34,297 nt of DNA, from assembly GCF_014697375.1 (NCBI RefSeq), contig NZ_JACJRS010000057.1:1-34297 (forward strand), in the 5' to 3' direction. Made by a program: the position numbers and the translations under genes. The notes under the pieces were generated by a model. It worked only from the letters and a program-made list of their open reading frames with translations, had not been told where the DNA came from and did not search any database. The DNA is from Phormidium sp. FACHB-1136. Its GTDB lineage: Bacteria; Cyanobacteriota; Cyanobacteriia; Phormidesmidales; Phormidesmidaceae. Of the stretch, positions 1 to 9,200 are shown piece after piece (the first letter of the stretch is position 1; each line of letters starts with the position of its first letter).

Positions 1-665
1 GAAAGGCTTTACATCAGCCAGTTTCGGACATGATGGGTCGATTGACTCAGCTCATGTCCGTTTTTCTTGGCGTCCCGCTACCGGATACAGAACTTCCCAC
101 TGTCCAGTTTCTGATTTTGGCCGAAGACCAGTATGCCATCGGCGATGTGATTGACCTAGGAGCGCAGACCACGGGCCTGGTAGAAAACCTTAATATGCGT
201 GTCACCCAAATTCGTAGCAGCCACGGCGAACTGATTACTATCCCAAACAGCAGCATTACCCAAGTCAAAAACCTGACTCGCAGTTGGTCACGGGTGAATT
301 TCAGCATTGATGTGGCCTACCACACCGACCCCGACCACGCCCTAACGGTGATGCGGGCCGTCGCCCAAGACCTCTATGACGACCCCCTCTGGCACGACAA
401 GATTCTCGCGGCCCCCAAAATTCTGGGGATTGACAGCGTCTCCCACAGCGGCATGACCATCACCACCTGGATTCAGACCGAACCGGGGCAACACATGGCC
501 GTGGGGCGAGAGTTTCGGCTGCGGGTACGGCGTGCCCTAGAGGCCAATGGCATTGAGATCGGCATTCCCCAGTACTACTCCCTAGATGGGGCGATGAAGC
601 TAGATAGCCACCCTATTTTGCCCCTCACCCAGCGCCCAGACGACCGAAACAACGGCGATCCCTAG
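1..665 (+). CDS. MscS-family mechanosensitive channel, C-terminal part (partial at window start)
   Basis: The reading frame is open to the first base of the window, so the gene starts upstream. The visible part holds the MscS beta domain and the cytoplasmic alpha/beta domain: a stretch reading LILAEDQYAIGDVIDLG, then ITIPNSSI, then a long C-terminal region with FRLRVRRALEANGIEIGIPQ, which is typical of the family. Such channels sit in the inner membrane and release solutes under hypo-osmotic stress. The glycine/alanine-rich pore helix (TM3) that normally lies directly before the LILLEDQY motif cannot be recognised in the first 90 bases in any frame; instead there is a short unrelated segment (residues MMGRLTQLMSVFLGVPLPD). 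The 5' part may therefore be divergent, rearranged or broken. Family assignment is firm, intactness is not. Confidence 0.8.
   Translation, partial: KALHQPVSDMMGRLTQLMSVFLGVPLPDTELPTVQFLILAEDQYAIGDVIDLGAQTTGLVENLNMRVTQIRSSHGELITIPNSSITQVKNLTRSWSRVNFSIDVAYHTDPDHALTVMRAVAQDLYDDPLWHDKILAAPKILGIDSVSHSGMTITTWIQTEPGQHMAVGREFRLRVRRALEANGIEIGIPQYYSLDGAMKLDSHPILPLTQRPDDRNNGDP
25..60. repeat. 9-bp inverted repeat inside the mscS 5' segment
   Basis: CGGACATGA at 25-33 is matched by its exact reverse complement TCATGTCCG at 52-60, with an 18-nt loop. It lies exactly in the segment that does not look like MscS, so it may mark a rearrangement, but it could be chance. Confidence 0.4.
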
Positions 666-734
666 ACCGAAGGCCACAACCCCGCTGATTAACCCTGCCG
701 ATCAACCCCGCTAATTCTGATGGCTATCCCCCAC

Positions 735-1316
735 CTACCCAAAAATCTGCGCCACCGTCAGCCCAAAACCTGGTACTACGGTGGATTGAATTACCTCTGC
801 ACCGCTGTAGGCCTGGTCTTCATACTGCCCGTTTACCCACAGGCACAGCGTCACCTGCCGGGTTTCGGGATCGACAATCCAATATTCCGTAATGCCCCGT
901 GCCGCATACTCAGTGTGTTTGTAGCGGTAGTCGCGTTCGCGATTGATTTGCCCAGGGCTGACCACTTCCACCACCAAGGCCGGGGGCGGCATATCGCGGG
1001 TAATGGTGGCGCGGGTCGTTCCAGCGATGGCGGCTTTCGAGGCTTCGGTATGTACCAGCAGATCGGGAATTCGGCAGGTGGCCCGCCGCCCGGTGACTTC
1101 GATCTCGGTGTCTCTGTAGGCCAAGAGGGAGATGGGCAGATGCTTTGCCAACTCAAACAACAGCTTGCGGGCAATCTCGTTGTTCTCTTCCGATTCTGGG
1201 GGCATTTCCACCAGCACTCCGTTCATCAATTCGTAGCGGGTATCGGTGCCGTCGTCGTGGCGCAGATAGTCCTCAAAGGTCAAAAGCTGGGTTTCCGTCG
1301 AGAGGGCTTGGCTCAT
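735..1316 (-). CDS. Uma2-family PD-(D/E)XK endonuclease (DUF820)
   Basis: Uma2/DUF820 proteins are small restriction-endonuclease-fold proteins, greatly expanded in cyanobacteria; their biological role is unknown. The start chosen is the ATG at 1316 ([18 protein letters not shown]), giving 193 aa, because the family always begins close to such a 'T..EYL' segment; an in-frame upstream ATG at 1403 would add 29 unrelated residues. The core follows the family order: [13 protein letters not shown] near residue 30, RIPDLLV with the catalytic-type Asp at about 85, LVVEVVSP with Glu at about 117, a Lys near 133 ([11 protein letters not shown]), then EYWIVDPE. No residue expected for the nuclease core is obviously missing. 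It is convergent with the channel gene and divergent from the hydrolase gene at 1499. It looks like an independent single gene. Confidence 0.85.
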   Translation of the reverse strand: MSQALSTETQLLTFEDYLRHDDGTDTRYELMNGVLVEMPPESEENNEIARKLLFELAKHLPISLLAYRDTEIEVTGRRATCRIPDLLVHTEASKAAIAGTTRATITRDMPPPALVVEVVSPGQINRERDYRYKHTEYAARGITEYWIVDPETRQVTLCLWVNGQYEDQAYSGAEVIQSTVVPGFGLTVAQIFG

Positions 1317-1498
1317 GGGTACAGTGCTCCGCTCACGCAAGGCCGTAGATCCCATTCTATCGAAGACCAGATCCCAGAATTCTGTTGGTGGGTAAGCCAA
1401 CACTCGTGGTTAACAGGCTAAAGAACCCTGGGATCTCGACCAAATGTTCCCAATGCTCGTCTGACTCGTTTTTTTCTAGCCATCCAGGAAACCCCACC

Positions 1499-3016
1499 AT
1501 GACTCACTCATTCAATCGTTTGATCGGACTCGCTGCCCTGGGCATTACCATCGTCACGGCCACGCCAGCGATGGGTAGTGCCCCCATCAGCCCTGCTTGG
1601 GAATCCACCGACTGCTCCACCTTTGGTCTGAACGCGCTGCAAAGCGCCATGTCTGACTGTGGCTATGTCACCGTGCCAGAACGCCACAGCCAGCCCGATG
1701 GGCCGACTATTCAGGTGGCGGTCGTCCGTACCCGCAGCATTGGCGACAACCCTGCCCCAGACCCCTTGTTTGTGGAAAATGGTGGCCCCGGCAGCACGAC
1801 CATTAAAACCTTTGCGGTCGATGTGTTAACCATCTGGCCGGTGTTACCCGCCTTGCTGCAAGAGCGCGATCTCGTGTTTGTCGATCAGCGGGGCACTGGG
1901 CATTCACGCCCCTTCTTTAACTGCCCCGAGAGAACCGATCACAATATAGCGGTGGCTCGCGACGAAATCGCCCCGACCGATACCCAGTGGATGGTGGCCT
2001 GCCGTGATCGGAGCTTGGCCGAAGGCATTAACCCCAACGCCTTCAACACCATCGAAAATGCCGCCGATATCTATGCGGTGGCCGAAGCCCTGGGCTACGA
2101 CGAGTTTAATTACTACGGGGTGTCCTACGGCACGCTGCTGGGGCAATACATGCTAGAGCAGGCGGAGGAACACACCGCCCAGCTCCGCAGTGCGATCCTC
2201 GACGGGGTGGTGACGACGAATATCGACTTTAACCTGGCCGCTACCTACACCTTTAGCGGGGCGCTGCGCAACCTGTTTGCCGCCTGCGCCGCCGATGCCC
2301 AGTGTAATCAGACCTACCCCAACCTGGAAACCGTCTTTCTGAGCGTGCTGGATCGTCTAGAGCAAACCCCTGCTCCGCTGACGCTCTCGATCCCCGACAC
2401 CAAGGAACCCCTGGAAACCACGCTAGATCGAAACGAATTTCTGCTGTTTTTTGAAGCCCATATGGCCAGCAGTCTGAATGCCTCAGCCCTGCCCCAGAAC
2501 ATTTACCAGGCGGCTGAGGGAGATTTTAGCTGGGCCGTAACCGCACTCTCGGAGAAGCTCCAGGATACTGAGGCCACAGGCATGTATCACGCGGTGCTCT
2601 GTTCGCGGGTCGATTCCGTGGCAGTAGATCCGTCTACCGTGTTTCCTGCCCCCTACGAGCAGCTGATCGCGATCGGGGAGAGTGAGAGTGCTTCCTATCA
2701 GAGCTTCTGCGAACTGCTTCAGGTTGAGCGAGAGCCATTCTTCGCCTATGACAACCTCGAGATTCCCGTCTTAGTGCTCAATGGCGGCTACGACCCGGTC
2801 ACGCCCCAACGCTACGGCGAGACCGTTGCCCGCAATTTTCAGAATGCCTATGTCTACACCTTCCCCGGTGTGGGGCACGGCTCGATGGTGGCACCACCGG
2901 GCACCCCAGCCGCAACCTGTGTAGAGGCGATTGCCCTCGATTTTCTGGCCGACCCCACCCAGATACCGGAGAGTAGCTGCCTGTCCGAGGTCACACCCAG
3001 GTTTGAGTACGAGTAG
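1499..3016 (+). CDS. Secreted alpha/beta hydrolase, tripeptidyl-aminopeptidase (TAP)-like
   Basis: 505-aa serine hydrolase of the S33/TAP-like group, which remove N-terminal peptides or hydrolyse related substrates outside the cytoplasm. The start is the ATG at 1499, preceded by AGGAAA; it opens a signal peptide with a likely cleavage after PAMGSA (about residue 28). Motifs: ENGGPGS (oxyanion region), LVFVDQRGTGHS, nucleophile elbow GVSYG with Ser209, a C-terminal TAP-like domain with GGYDPVTP (Asp432) and GVGHGS (His460). The triad is complete. Several cysteine pairs fit an exported protein. A second, longer TAP-like hydrolase gene follows at 3647 in the same orientation. The physiological substrate cannot be told from sequence. 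Confidence 0.85.
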   Translation: MTHSFNRLIGLAALGITIVTATPAMGSAPISPAWESTDCSTFGLNALQSAMSDCGYVTVPERHSQPDGPTIQVAVVRTRSIGDNPAPDPLFVENGGPGSTTIKTFAVDVLTIWPVLPALLQERDLVFVDQRGTGHSRPFFNCPERTDHNIAVARDEIAPTDTQWMVACRDRSLAEGINPNAFNTIENAADIYAVAEALGYDEFNYYGVSYGTLLGQYMLEQAEEHTAQLRSAILDGVVTTNIDFNLAATYTFSGALRNLFAACAADAQCNQTYPNLETVFLSVLDRLEQTPAPLTLSIPDTKEPLETTLDRNEFLLFFEAHMASSLNASALPQNIYQAAEGDFSWAVTALSEKLQDTEATGMYHAVLCSRVDSVAVDPSTVFPAPYEQLIAIGESESASYQSFCELLQVEREPFFAYDNLEIPVLVLNGGYDPVTPQRYGETVARNFQNAYVYTFPGVGHGSMVAPPGTPAATCVEAIALDFLADPTQIPESSCLSEVTPRFEYE

Positions 3017-3167
3017 CTAGTCCTTGCTAGGAGTGATGCACTGCCCCCCTTCACCCTCTCTCATCCAGCAGCCACCATGACTGAAACCACGGTCAACTTG
3101 CCAATCCATCCAACCAGCAATCAGATCAGATCTTGGCAGTCGTGGCCCCAGCGACTCCATCGGCCCC

Positions 3168-3482
3168 TTATGCCGGGGCTTTGTGGAGGGATCGGGCAAA
3201 GTTCAAAACCTGCTGCTGACGATCTTCTGGCAGGGTTTGCAGGAGCGCCGCAATGCGGTCGGCTAGGGGCACCCAAGCCTGGGTGGAATGTTTCCATACC
3301 ACGACAAACTGTTCAGGCTCAAGGGCTTTCAGGGCCAGGGTGGCTCCCTCGGTATCTGCAAATTCGACTTCGTAGGCCTGGGTGCCATAGGTCTCGACAA
3401 TGGTGCCCAATTCGCCTGCCTGGAGTGCGGCCTCAGGGAGGTCAACCAAAAGCTCAACCACATCTAGCAATTCGGGTTTCAT
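3168..3482 (-). CDS. DUF4926 domain protein with a DUF2281-like tail
   Basis: 104-aa protein. Residues 1-60 match the DUF4926 pattern: LLDVVELLVDLPEA, then GELGTIVETYG, then YEVEFADTEG and a KALEPEQFVVV strand, a small beta-barrel-like domain. Residues about 70-104 (ADRIAALLQTLPEDRQQQVLNFARSL) resemble DUF2281-type helices found in antitoxin-like proteins. The start at 3482 has a strong GGAGG ribosome site. DUF4926 genes usually follow a DUF6883-type gene in a toxin-antitoxin-like pair; here only a 3' remnant of a partner is visible, overlapping this start codon (ATGA). The gene lies inverted between the two TAP-like hydrolase genes, so the module probably inserted there. Function is unknown. 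Confidence 0.7.
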   Translation of the reverse strand: MKPELLDVVELLVDLPEAALQAGELGTIVETYGTQAYEVEFADTEGATLALKALEPEQFVVVWKHSTQAWVPLADRIAALLQTLPEDRQQQVLNFARSLHKAPA

Positions 3483-3601
3483 CCGCGCCTCCGAACATAC
3501 AACGTAGCCAGTCGGGCCAAGTCTTCATTCGACTGACAACATCCCTGAGTTTCACCGATGCTACTCCGTTGGTATCCCATAACTGAGGTTGTCCCCAGCG
3601 G
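3479..3601 (-). pseudogene. 3' remnant of the DUF4926 partner gene (DUF6883-like)
   Basis: A 40-codon open frame after an in-frame TAA ends in TGA overlapping the ATG of the DUF4926 gene (ATGA). Its last residues, CQSNEDLARLATLYVRRRG, resemble the C-terminus of the small proteins normally encoded upstream of DUF4926, which end in a '.RLVT.Y' strand. The rest of such a gene (about 100 codons) is absent. The read-out is therefore a 5'-truncated relic of a two-gene module. The match is short, so this is tentative. Confidence 0.4.
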
Positions 3602-3646
3602 TTAACACGACATCCTCACCTTTGCCCTGTCCTACATCCAGCCCCC

Positions 3647-5626
3647 ATGAAACTCCTCCGTCGCCCTCTCTCCCTCCCCCTTCTCTCACTCGCTGCTGCC
3701 CTCGCCGCCCAAATCCCCGCCATCGCCCAAACTCCCCGCTACCCAATCACCGTCATCCCCTGCCCCACGGTGTTGCCGCCCAACGAAATTGAAGGCGAAA
3801 CTATCACCTGCGGCCTCTTCACCGTGCCGGAAAACTACGCCGAACCCAACGGTCGCCAGATTGAGCTAACCTACGCCGTGCTGCACAGCCGTAGCCTTTC
3901 CCCTGCGCCAGATCCGGTGATGGATCTGCGCGGTGGGCCGGGGGGCAGCACCCTGGAATCGAGCGCATTGGAAGTACGGACAAAAATCTACGAACCCCTG
4001 CGCCAAACCCGCGACATCATTGTGCTGGATCAGCGGGGGACGCAATTTTCCAATCGGCTGGGCTGTGCCCCGGCGGTGTTGGCCGCCACCAAGGTACTTT
4101 TAGATCCCAATAGCCCATACGCGGGCACGCTCGATCCGCTACAGGCGCAAATGCGCGCCCGCTTTCCCAACGCCAGTGACGATCTCATCACGCTCTATGC
4201 CGCCTTCGATCTCTGTGCCCGCATTTTAGAAAACCACGGTAACGACCTCAGCCACTACAACACCCCCAACAGCGCCCAGGATGTAGTGAACCTCACCGCC
4301 GCCCTGGGCTACGGCCCGATCAACCTCTACGGCATTTCCTACGGCACCTACCTGGCCCAGCGAATTATGGCCAACCACCCAGACCGGGTGCGTAGCGTGG
4401 TACTCGATTCCACGGTGCCCCTCCAGGCCAACAAGTATGAAGCGATTGTCCGCGACCTAGAGGTCAGCTTCCTCAACCTGGTGGAAGACTGTGAGGCCGA
4501 TGCTGCCTGCCAAGCCGCCTACCCCAACTTGGCGGAGCGCACCCAAGCCCTGCTCAACAGGTTGGATGCAGCCCCCCTGCCCCTGACGGAACCGATCACC
4601 CCCCTAGGGCAGACTACCCCCATCGAGCGCGTCACTGCCGCCGAATTTGCCAGCCTGATTGAGCTGATGAACCACCACCCCGGCCAGATTGCCCCCTACC
4701 TGCCGCTGATTGTTCAAGAACTAGAGCAGGGCATCACCACCACCTTTGCCGGGGTGATCAGTGGGGCAATACTCAGCACCGCCGCCAACCCACCCGCCTT
4801 TGAATCGTCGCCGGAGGCCTACCGCCTGCAAGCGCGAGATTTTGAGGCCAAGGCCGAGGATATTCTGCGGGCCAGGGCTACCACCGCCGAAACCAGCCGC
4901 CCCGCCAGCCGCTGGGTACAGCAGATTCAAGCGATTGCCAACACCCTGCCCGACTCGGAGGGGGTGCTGCTGTTAGTCAACCTCCTGGGGGTGGGCTATA
5001 TCGAGACGCCCCGCAACCGGGAAACCCTGCTTGCCTTTGTGGCGGAAGAATTTGAGGGCGACACCGCCGCCACCCTAACCGAGGCCGTCAACGCCATGTC
5101 TGATATCGAGGTGCGCCACGTGTACGATGTGGTCTCGGCCCTCACTGACTCCTTCTCTGGGGTGGATTCTGGCATCACCACGGGCATGTTCCGCAGTGTA
5201 GACTGTCGCGAACTAGTGCCCTTTAGCGACCCGGCCCAAACCCAGGCCCACTACGAGGCCATGCAGATACCCCAACTGGGGCAGGGCCGTTTGGTAGCCG
5301 CTCGTCAGGCCTACGATCTCTGCTCCTTTTGGCCCGTTGAACCCGCCCCCAACCGCGAACATGCCCCGGTCAACAGCGCCATCCCCACCCTGGTACTGCA
5401 AGGCCGCTACGACGTGCAAACCAACACCGAAATGGGCATCGGGGTGATGGAAGGACTGCACAACGGCACCTTTGTGGAGTTTTCCAGCACCGGACATGGG
5501 GCCATCGTCGCCTCCCAGTGCGCCCAGGATATCGGGGTCGCCTTTGTGAATGATCCCAATCGCACCCCCGATACAAGCTGCACTGCCGATCTGTTCCCAG
5601 AGTTTGTGCTGCCGCCTGCGAGATAA
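3647..5626 (+). CDS. Secreted alpha/beta hydrolase, TAP-like, with enlarged cap region
   Basis: 659-aa exported serine hydrolase. Residues 1-28 form a signal peptide (leucine/alanine-rich core, cleavage likely after AIA before QTPRYP). Motifs: LRGGPGGS, IIVLDQRGTQFS, nucleophile GISYG with Ser231, GRYDVQT with Asp589 and STGHGA with His617, then the cysteine-containing TAP-like C-terminus. Between the nucleophile and the Asp lies an insertion of about 150 residues compared with the upstream paralogue at 1499, forming a larger cap that should alter substrate access. Both proteins share domain order and the DQRGT and TAP-like C-terminal signatures, so they are probably tandem paralogues. The ribosome site before 3647 is weak, but this ATG gives a well-formed signal peptide. 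Confidence 0.85.
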   Translation: MKLLRRPLSLPLLSLAAALAAQIPAIAQTPRYPITVIPCPTVLPPNEIEGETITCGLFTVPENYAEPNGRQIELTYAVLHSRSLSPAPDPVMDLRGGPGGSTLESSALEVRTKIYEPLRQTRDIIVLDQRGTQFSNRLGCAPAVLAATKVLLDPNSPYAGTLDPLQAQMRARFPNASDDLITLYAAFDLCARILENHGNDLSHYNTPNSAQDVVNLTAALGYGPINLYGISYGTYLAQRIMANHPDRVRSVVLDSTVPLQANKYEAIVRDLEVSFLNLVEDCEADAACQAAYPNLAERTQALLNRLDAAPLPLTEPITPLGQTTPIERVTAAEFASLIELMNHHPGQIAPYLPLIVQELEQGITTTFAGVISGAILSTAANPPAFESSPEAYRLQARDFEAKAEDILRARATTAETSRPASRWVQQIQAIANTLPDSEGVLLLVNLLGVGYIETPRNRETLLAFVAEEFEGDTAATLTEAVNAMSDIEVRHVYDVVSALTDSFSGVDSGITTGMFRSVDCRELVPFSDPAQTQAHYEAMQIPQLGQGRLVAARQAYDLCSFWPVEPAPNREHAPVNSAIPTLVLQGRYDVQTNTEMGIGVMEGLHNGTFVEFSSTGHGAIVASQCAQDIGVAFVNDPNRTPDTSCTADLFPEFVLPPAR

Positions 5627-6246
5627 ACCCGTTGTCACGATCAAAACCATGACTCAAGCCATTGGGCTACCCCTCGGCTCATGGCGATTTTAACCATGGC
5701 CTCCGAGTTCTCAGGAAGCTGCTCGTAGTCCTATACCCATCGTCGAGGCCAACGCAACCAGCCAAAAGGTACGCTCGACAATTCAACGTTTTTTGGCACT
5801 GGTTCCTAAAAGTAGGATCCCTGATATCTCGTTGTCTATAACCCTTGTATAGCAAGCACTCTACAAGGTGTCCTACCTTAGCAGTCCAGTGCCACTTTCA
5901 GCCTATGCCGTGTGAGCTTTTTGCTGACCATCCGACTTTTCAAGCGCCCTCGGAGTGAGGCAATGTGCCGTTTTAATCTGAGGGTAGTCCAGTAGGATTT
6001 AGCAGCAGGCTTCAGACGGTCGGATGGGAGAACCGTCCTGTACCTGGGTACATCCCACATTAGATTCCCAGGACTGAGATAACGATAGGTTGCAGCCCAG
6101 CCCAAGACTCAGTTGCTTTTGCAACAATTGTAAGCGTCCTCATGTTCTCCTCCCCTCACAGCCGACCTGCGTCTTCTTATCGCTTCCGCCGCTCTTTAGC
6201 CTAGCTCATCCAACGGTTTCGCTTCATCCTGTGCAAAGGCTTGGCC
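5627..6246. other. 620-bp intergenic region with short inverted repeats, no gene recognised
   Basis: No convincing protein is encoded; the longest minus-strand frame (5878-6105) shows no family I recognise. Several hairpin-forming sequences are present: CCTTGTA/TACAAGG at 5843-5868, GACGGT/ACCGTC at 6015-6037, TGTACC/GGTACA at 6039-6052 and GTTGC/GCAAC at 6111-6124. They may belong to a structured RNA, a decayed mobile element, or be incidental. The 3' end carries the leader of the ATPase gene. Confidence 0.4.
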
Positions 6247-9200
6247 ATGATACCGACCCATCGTCCGATCTGGACGCTTCCAGCCGAAGCGGTTTACGGC
6301 TATCTAGAGTCTGCCCCCCAAGGGTTGGCCGAGGCCGAAGCCCAGCAACGACTGGCTCACTTTGGCCCCAATGAACTCCCCGAACCCGCCCAGCGTCCGC
6401 TCTGGCTGCGATTTACCGACCAACTCACCCACTTTATGGCGCTGCTGCTGTGGGTGGCGGGTATCCTGGCTTTTATCTCCCATACGCCAGCCTTGGGTTG
6501 GGCGATTTGGGCGGTGATTTTAATCAATGCCCTGTTCAGCTTTTGGCAGGAGTTTCGGGCGGAGCGGGCGCTGGCGGCTTTAAAAAATGTGTTGCCCAAC
6601 CTGGTGCGGGTCTACCGTGGCGGGGAACTGGTGCAACTTCCGGCGCGGGAACTGGTGCGGGGGGATGTGGTGCAACTGGAGGAAGGTGATCGCATCCCCG
6701 CCGATGCCCGTCTGGTAACGGCGGAAAGTCTGTATCTGGATATCTCGGTACTCACCGGAGAATCCTTGCCCGTGGCCCGCAACGCCTACCCCGTGCGGCA
6801 GCGGGTGGCTCTGCCCGTGCGCGGTGGCCAACCCCTAGAACGTCCCGGTGAACAGCCCCAGGTGGAAAAGGCCAATCCGGCGGAGATCAGCAACCTAGTG
6901 CTGGCGGGGGCCACGGTGGCCTCTGGGCGGGGCTTGGCGGTGGTCTACGCCACGGGCACCCACACCGAGTTTGGCCAGGTGGCCCGCATTACCACTGAAG
7001 TGGTGCGCGAGCCCAGCACCCTAGAGGTGCAGGTGAACCACATTGTGCGGGTGATTACGGCCATTGCCCTATCCATGGGGGTGCTGATCTTTACCCTCAC
7101 CTCGCTGCTGGTGGGCATGGAGATCAGGGAGAGCTTTATCTTTGCCATTGGCATCATTGTGGCGCTGGTGCCTGAGGGGTTGTTGCCCACCGTCACCCTG
7201 GCGTTGGCTATGAGTGTGCAGCGCATGGTGCGACGCAATGCCCTAGTGCGGCGGCTGTCGGCGGTGGAAACCCTGAGTGCGGTGAATGTGATCTGCACCG
7301 ACAAAACCGGAACCCTCACCAAAAACGAAATGACCGTGCGCCACCTGTGGTTGCCGCCGCTGCCGGAGGATGCCTCGCTGGAACAATCTATTTCTGGCGA
7401 TTCGCTCAAGGATGACAACGAGGGCATACTCCCCGGTCAAATTCGCATCACGGGGGCGGGCTACGACCCTACCGTGGGCCAGGTGCATTTGCCCCCCCAT
7501 TCCCCCCTTACCTGGAAAGTCAACCTGCTGCTGACCGGAGCCGCCCTGTGTTCTAATGCGCGGCTCACCCACCTAACAGCCCCTAGCCGTTGGCAGGAAA
7601 TCGGCGACCCCACCGAAGCGGCCCTGATTGTGGCGGCGGCCAAGGCGGGGCTGAATGTGGAGGTCTTACAGCAGCGCTACCCCCGCCAGCGGGAAATTCC
7701 CTTCGATTCGCGGCGGCGGATGATGACGGTGGTGCTAGCAGGGCGCGACGATCTCTGGCCCTCCGATCTGCACAATTCCTTGCCCGATGCCTGGACAGCC
7801 AAAGCCGACCTAGTAGCCTTTACCAAGGGTGCCCCCCTAGAGGTAGTGCGCCACTGCCAGGGCGTGTTGCGGGATAGCACCGTCGCCCCCCTCACCCATG
7901 CCGATTGGGAACAGGTGGTCGCCGCCAATGACTACTTTGCCCGCCAGGGGTTTCGGGTGTTGGGGCTGGCCATCCGTCCCGGCAGCGCCGACCTCAAGGA
8001 TATGAAGGCCCAGGATTTGGAACAAGGGCTAATCTTCGTGGGGCTGGTCGCCATGTTCGACCCACCCCGTCCAGAGGTGCCCCAGGCCATTGCCCAGTGT
8101 CACCAGGCGGGCATTCGCGTCACCATGGTCACGGGCGACTATGGGCTGACGGCGGAGGCCATTGCCCAGCAGATCGGCCTGGTCGAGCCAGACCTTGCCA
8201 CCCACGAACCCGTGCGGGTGATCACGGGCGACACCCTGGGCCATCTTTCCGATGCCCAGCTTCAACAGATGGTGAAGTACCGATCTCGCCTGGTGTTTGC
8301 CCGCATGGCCCCCGAACACAAGCTGCGCCTGGTGGAAGCCTACAAGGCCACCGGATCGGTGGTGGCAGTAACGGGGGATGGCGTCAACGATGCCCCCGCC
8401 CTGCGCTCGGCCCACATCGGCATCGCCATGGGACTGAACGGCACCGATGTGGCCCGCGAAGCCGCCGATATCGTCCTCACCGACGACAACTTTGCCACCA
8501 TCGTCGGGGCCATCGAGGAAGGGCGCACCGTCTACCAAAACATCCGCAAATTCATCACCTACATCCTGTCCTCCAACGTGCCAGAACTCCTCCCGTTTCT
8601 GGCCATGGTGGCCCTCAAAATTCCGCCCGCCCTGGTGATCATGCAAATTTTAGCCATCGATCTAGGGACGGATATGGTGCCTGCCCTGGCCCTAGGGGCC
8701 GAAGTCGCCGAACCCGGCACCATGGCGCAATTACCCCGGCGCAAGGATCAACCTCTGATGGATCGCAACCTGCTACTGCGAGCCTATGGCTGGCTAGGAC
8801 TCATTGAAGGCATTCTGGGCATGGCCGCGTTTTTCTGGGTGTGGAGCCGCCATGGGTATAGCCTCAGCCAAATCCAAGCCGTCACCCCCGGCCTCCAGGC
8901 CCACATCGCCCCCGCCCCGGTGGTGGCCATCTACCTTCAGTCCCTCACGCTAACCCTAGCGGCTATTGTGGCGGGGCAAACGGGTAACGTCTTTGCCTGC
9001 CGCTCTGAAAAAATTCCGATCTGGCGGCTGGGCTGGTTTTCTAACCCCTTAATTTGGCTCGGCATTGCCACCGAATGGATCTTGATCGGGGCCATCATCA
9101 AGCTGCCCCCCCTCCAAGCCATTTTTTCAACCGCACCGCTCAACCTGGGCCAGTGGGCTATGCTCCTGCTGTGCCCGCCCATGGTGCTGGGGCTAGAAGA

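Noticed and set aside
720..1421. A long plus-strand open frame (about 230 codons) opposite the Uma2 gene
   Set aside because: Composition is that of an antisense shadow; the minus strand encodes a clear Uma2 domain and the plus frame has no recognisable motif.
5878..6105. A 75-codon minus-strand frame in the intergenic region before the ATPase gene
   Set aside because: No family recognised and no good ribosome site. The sequence is treated as non-coding, possibly structured or repeat-derived.
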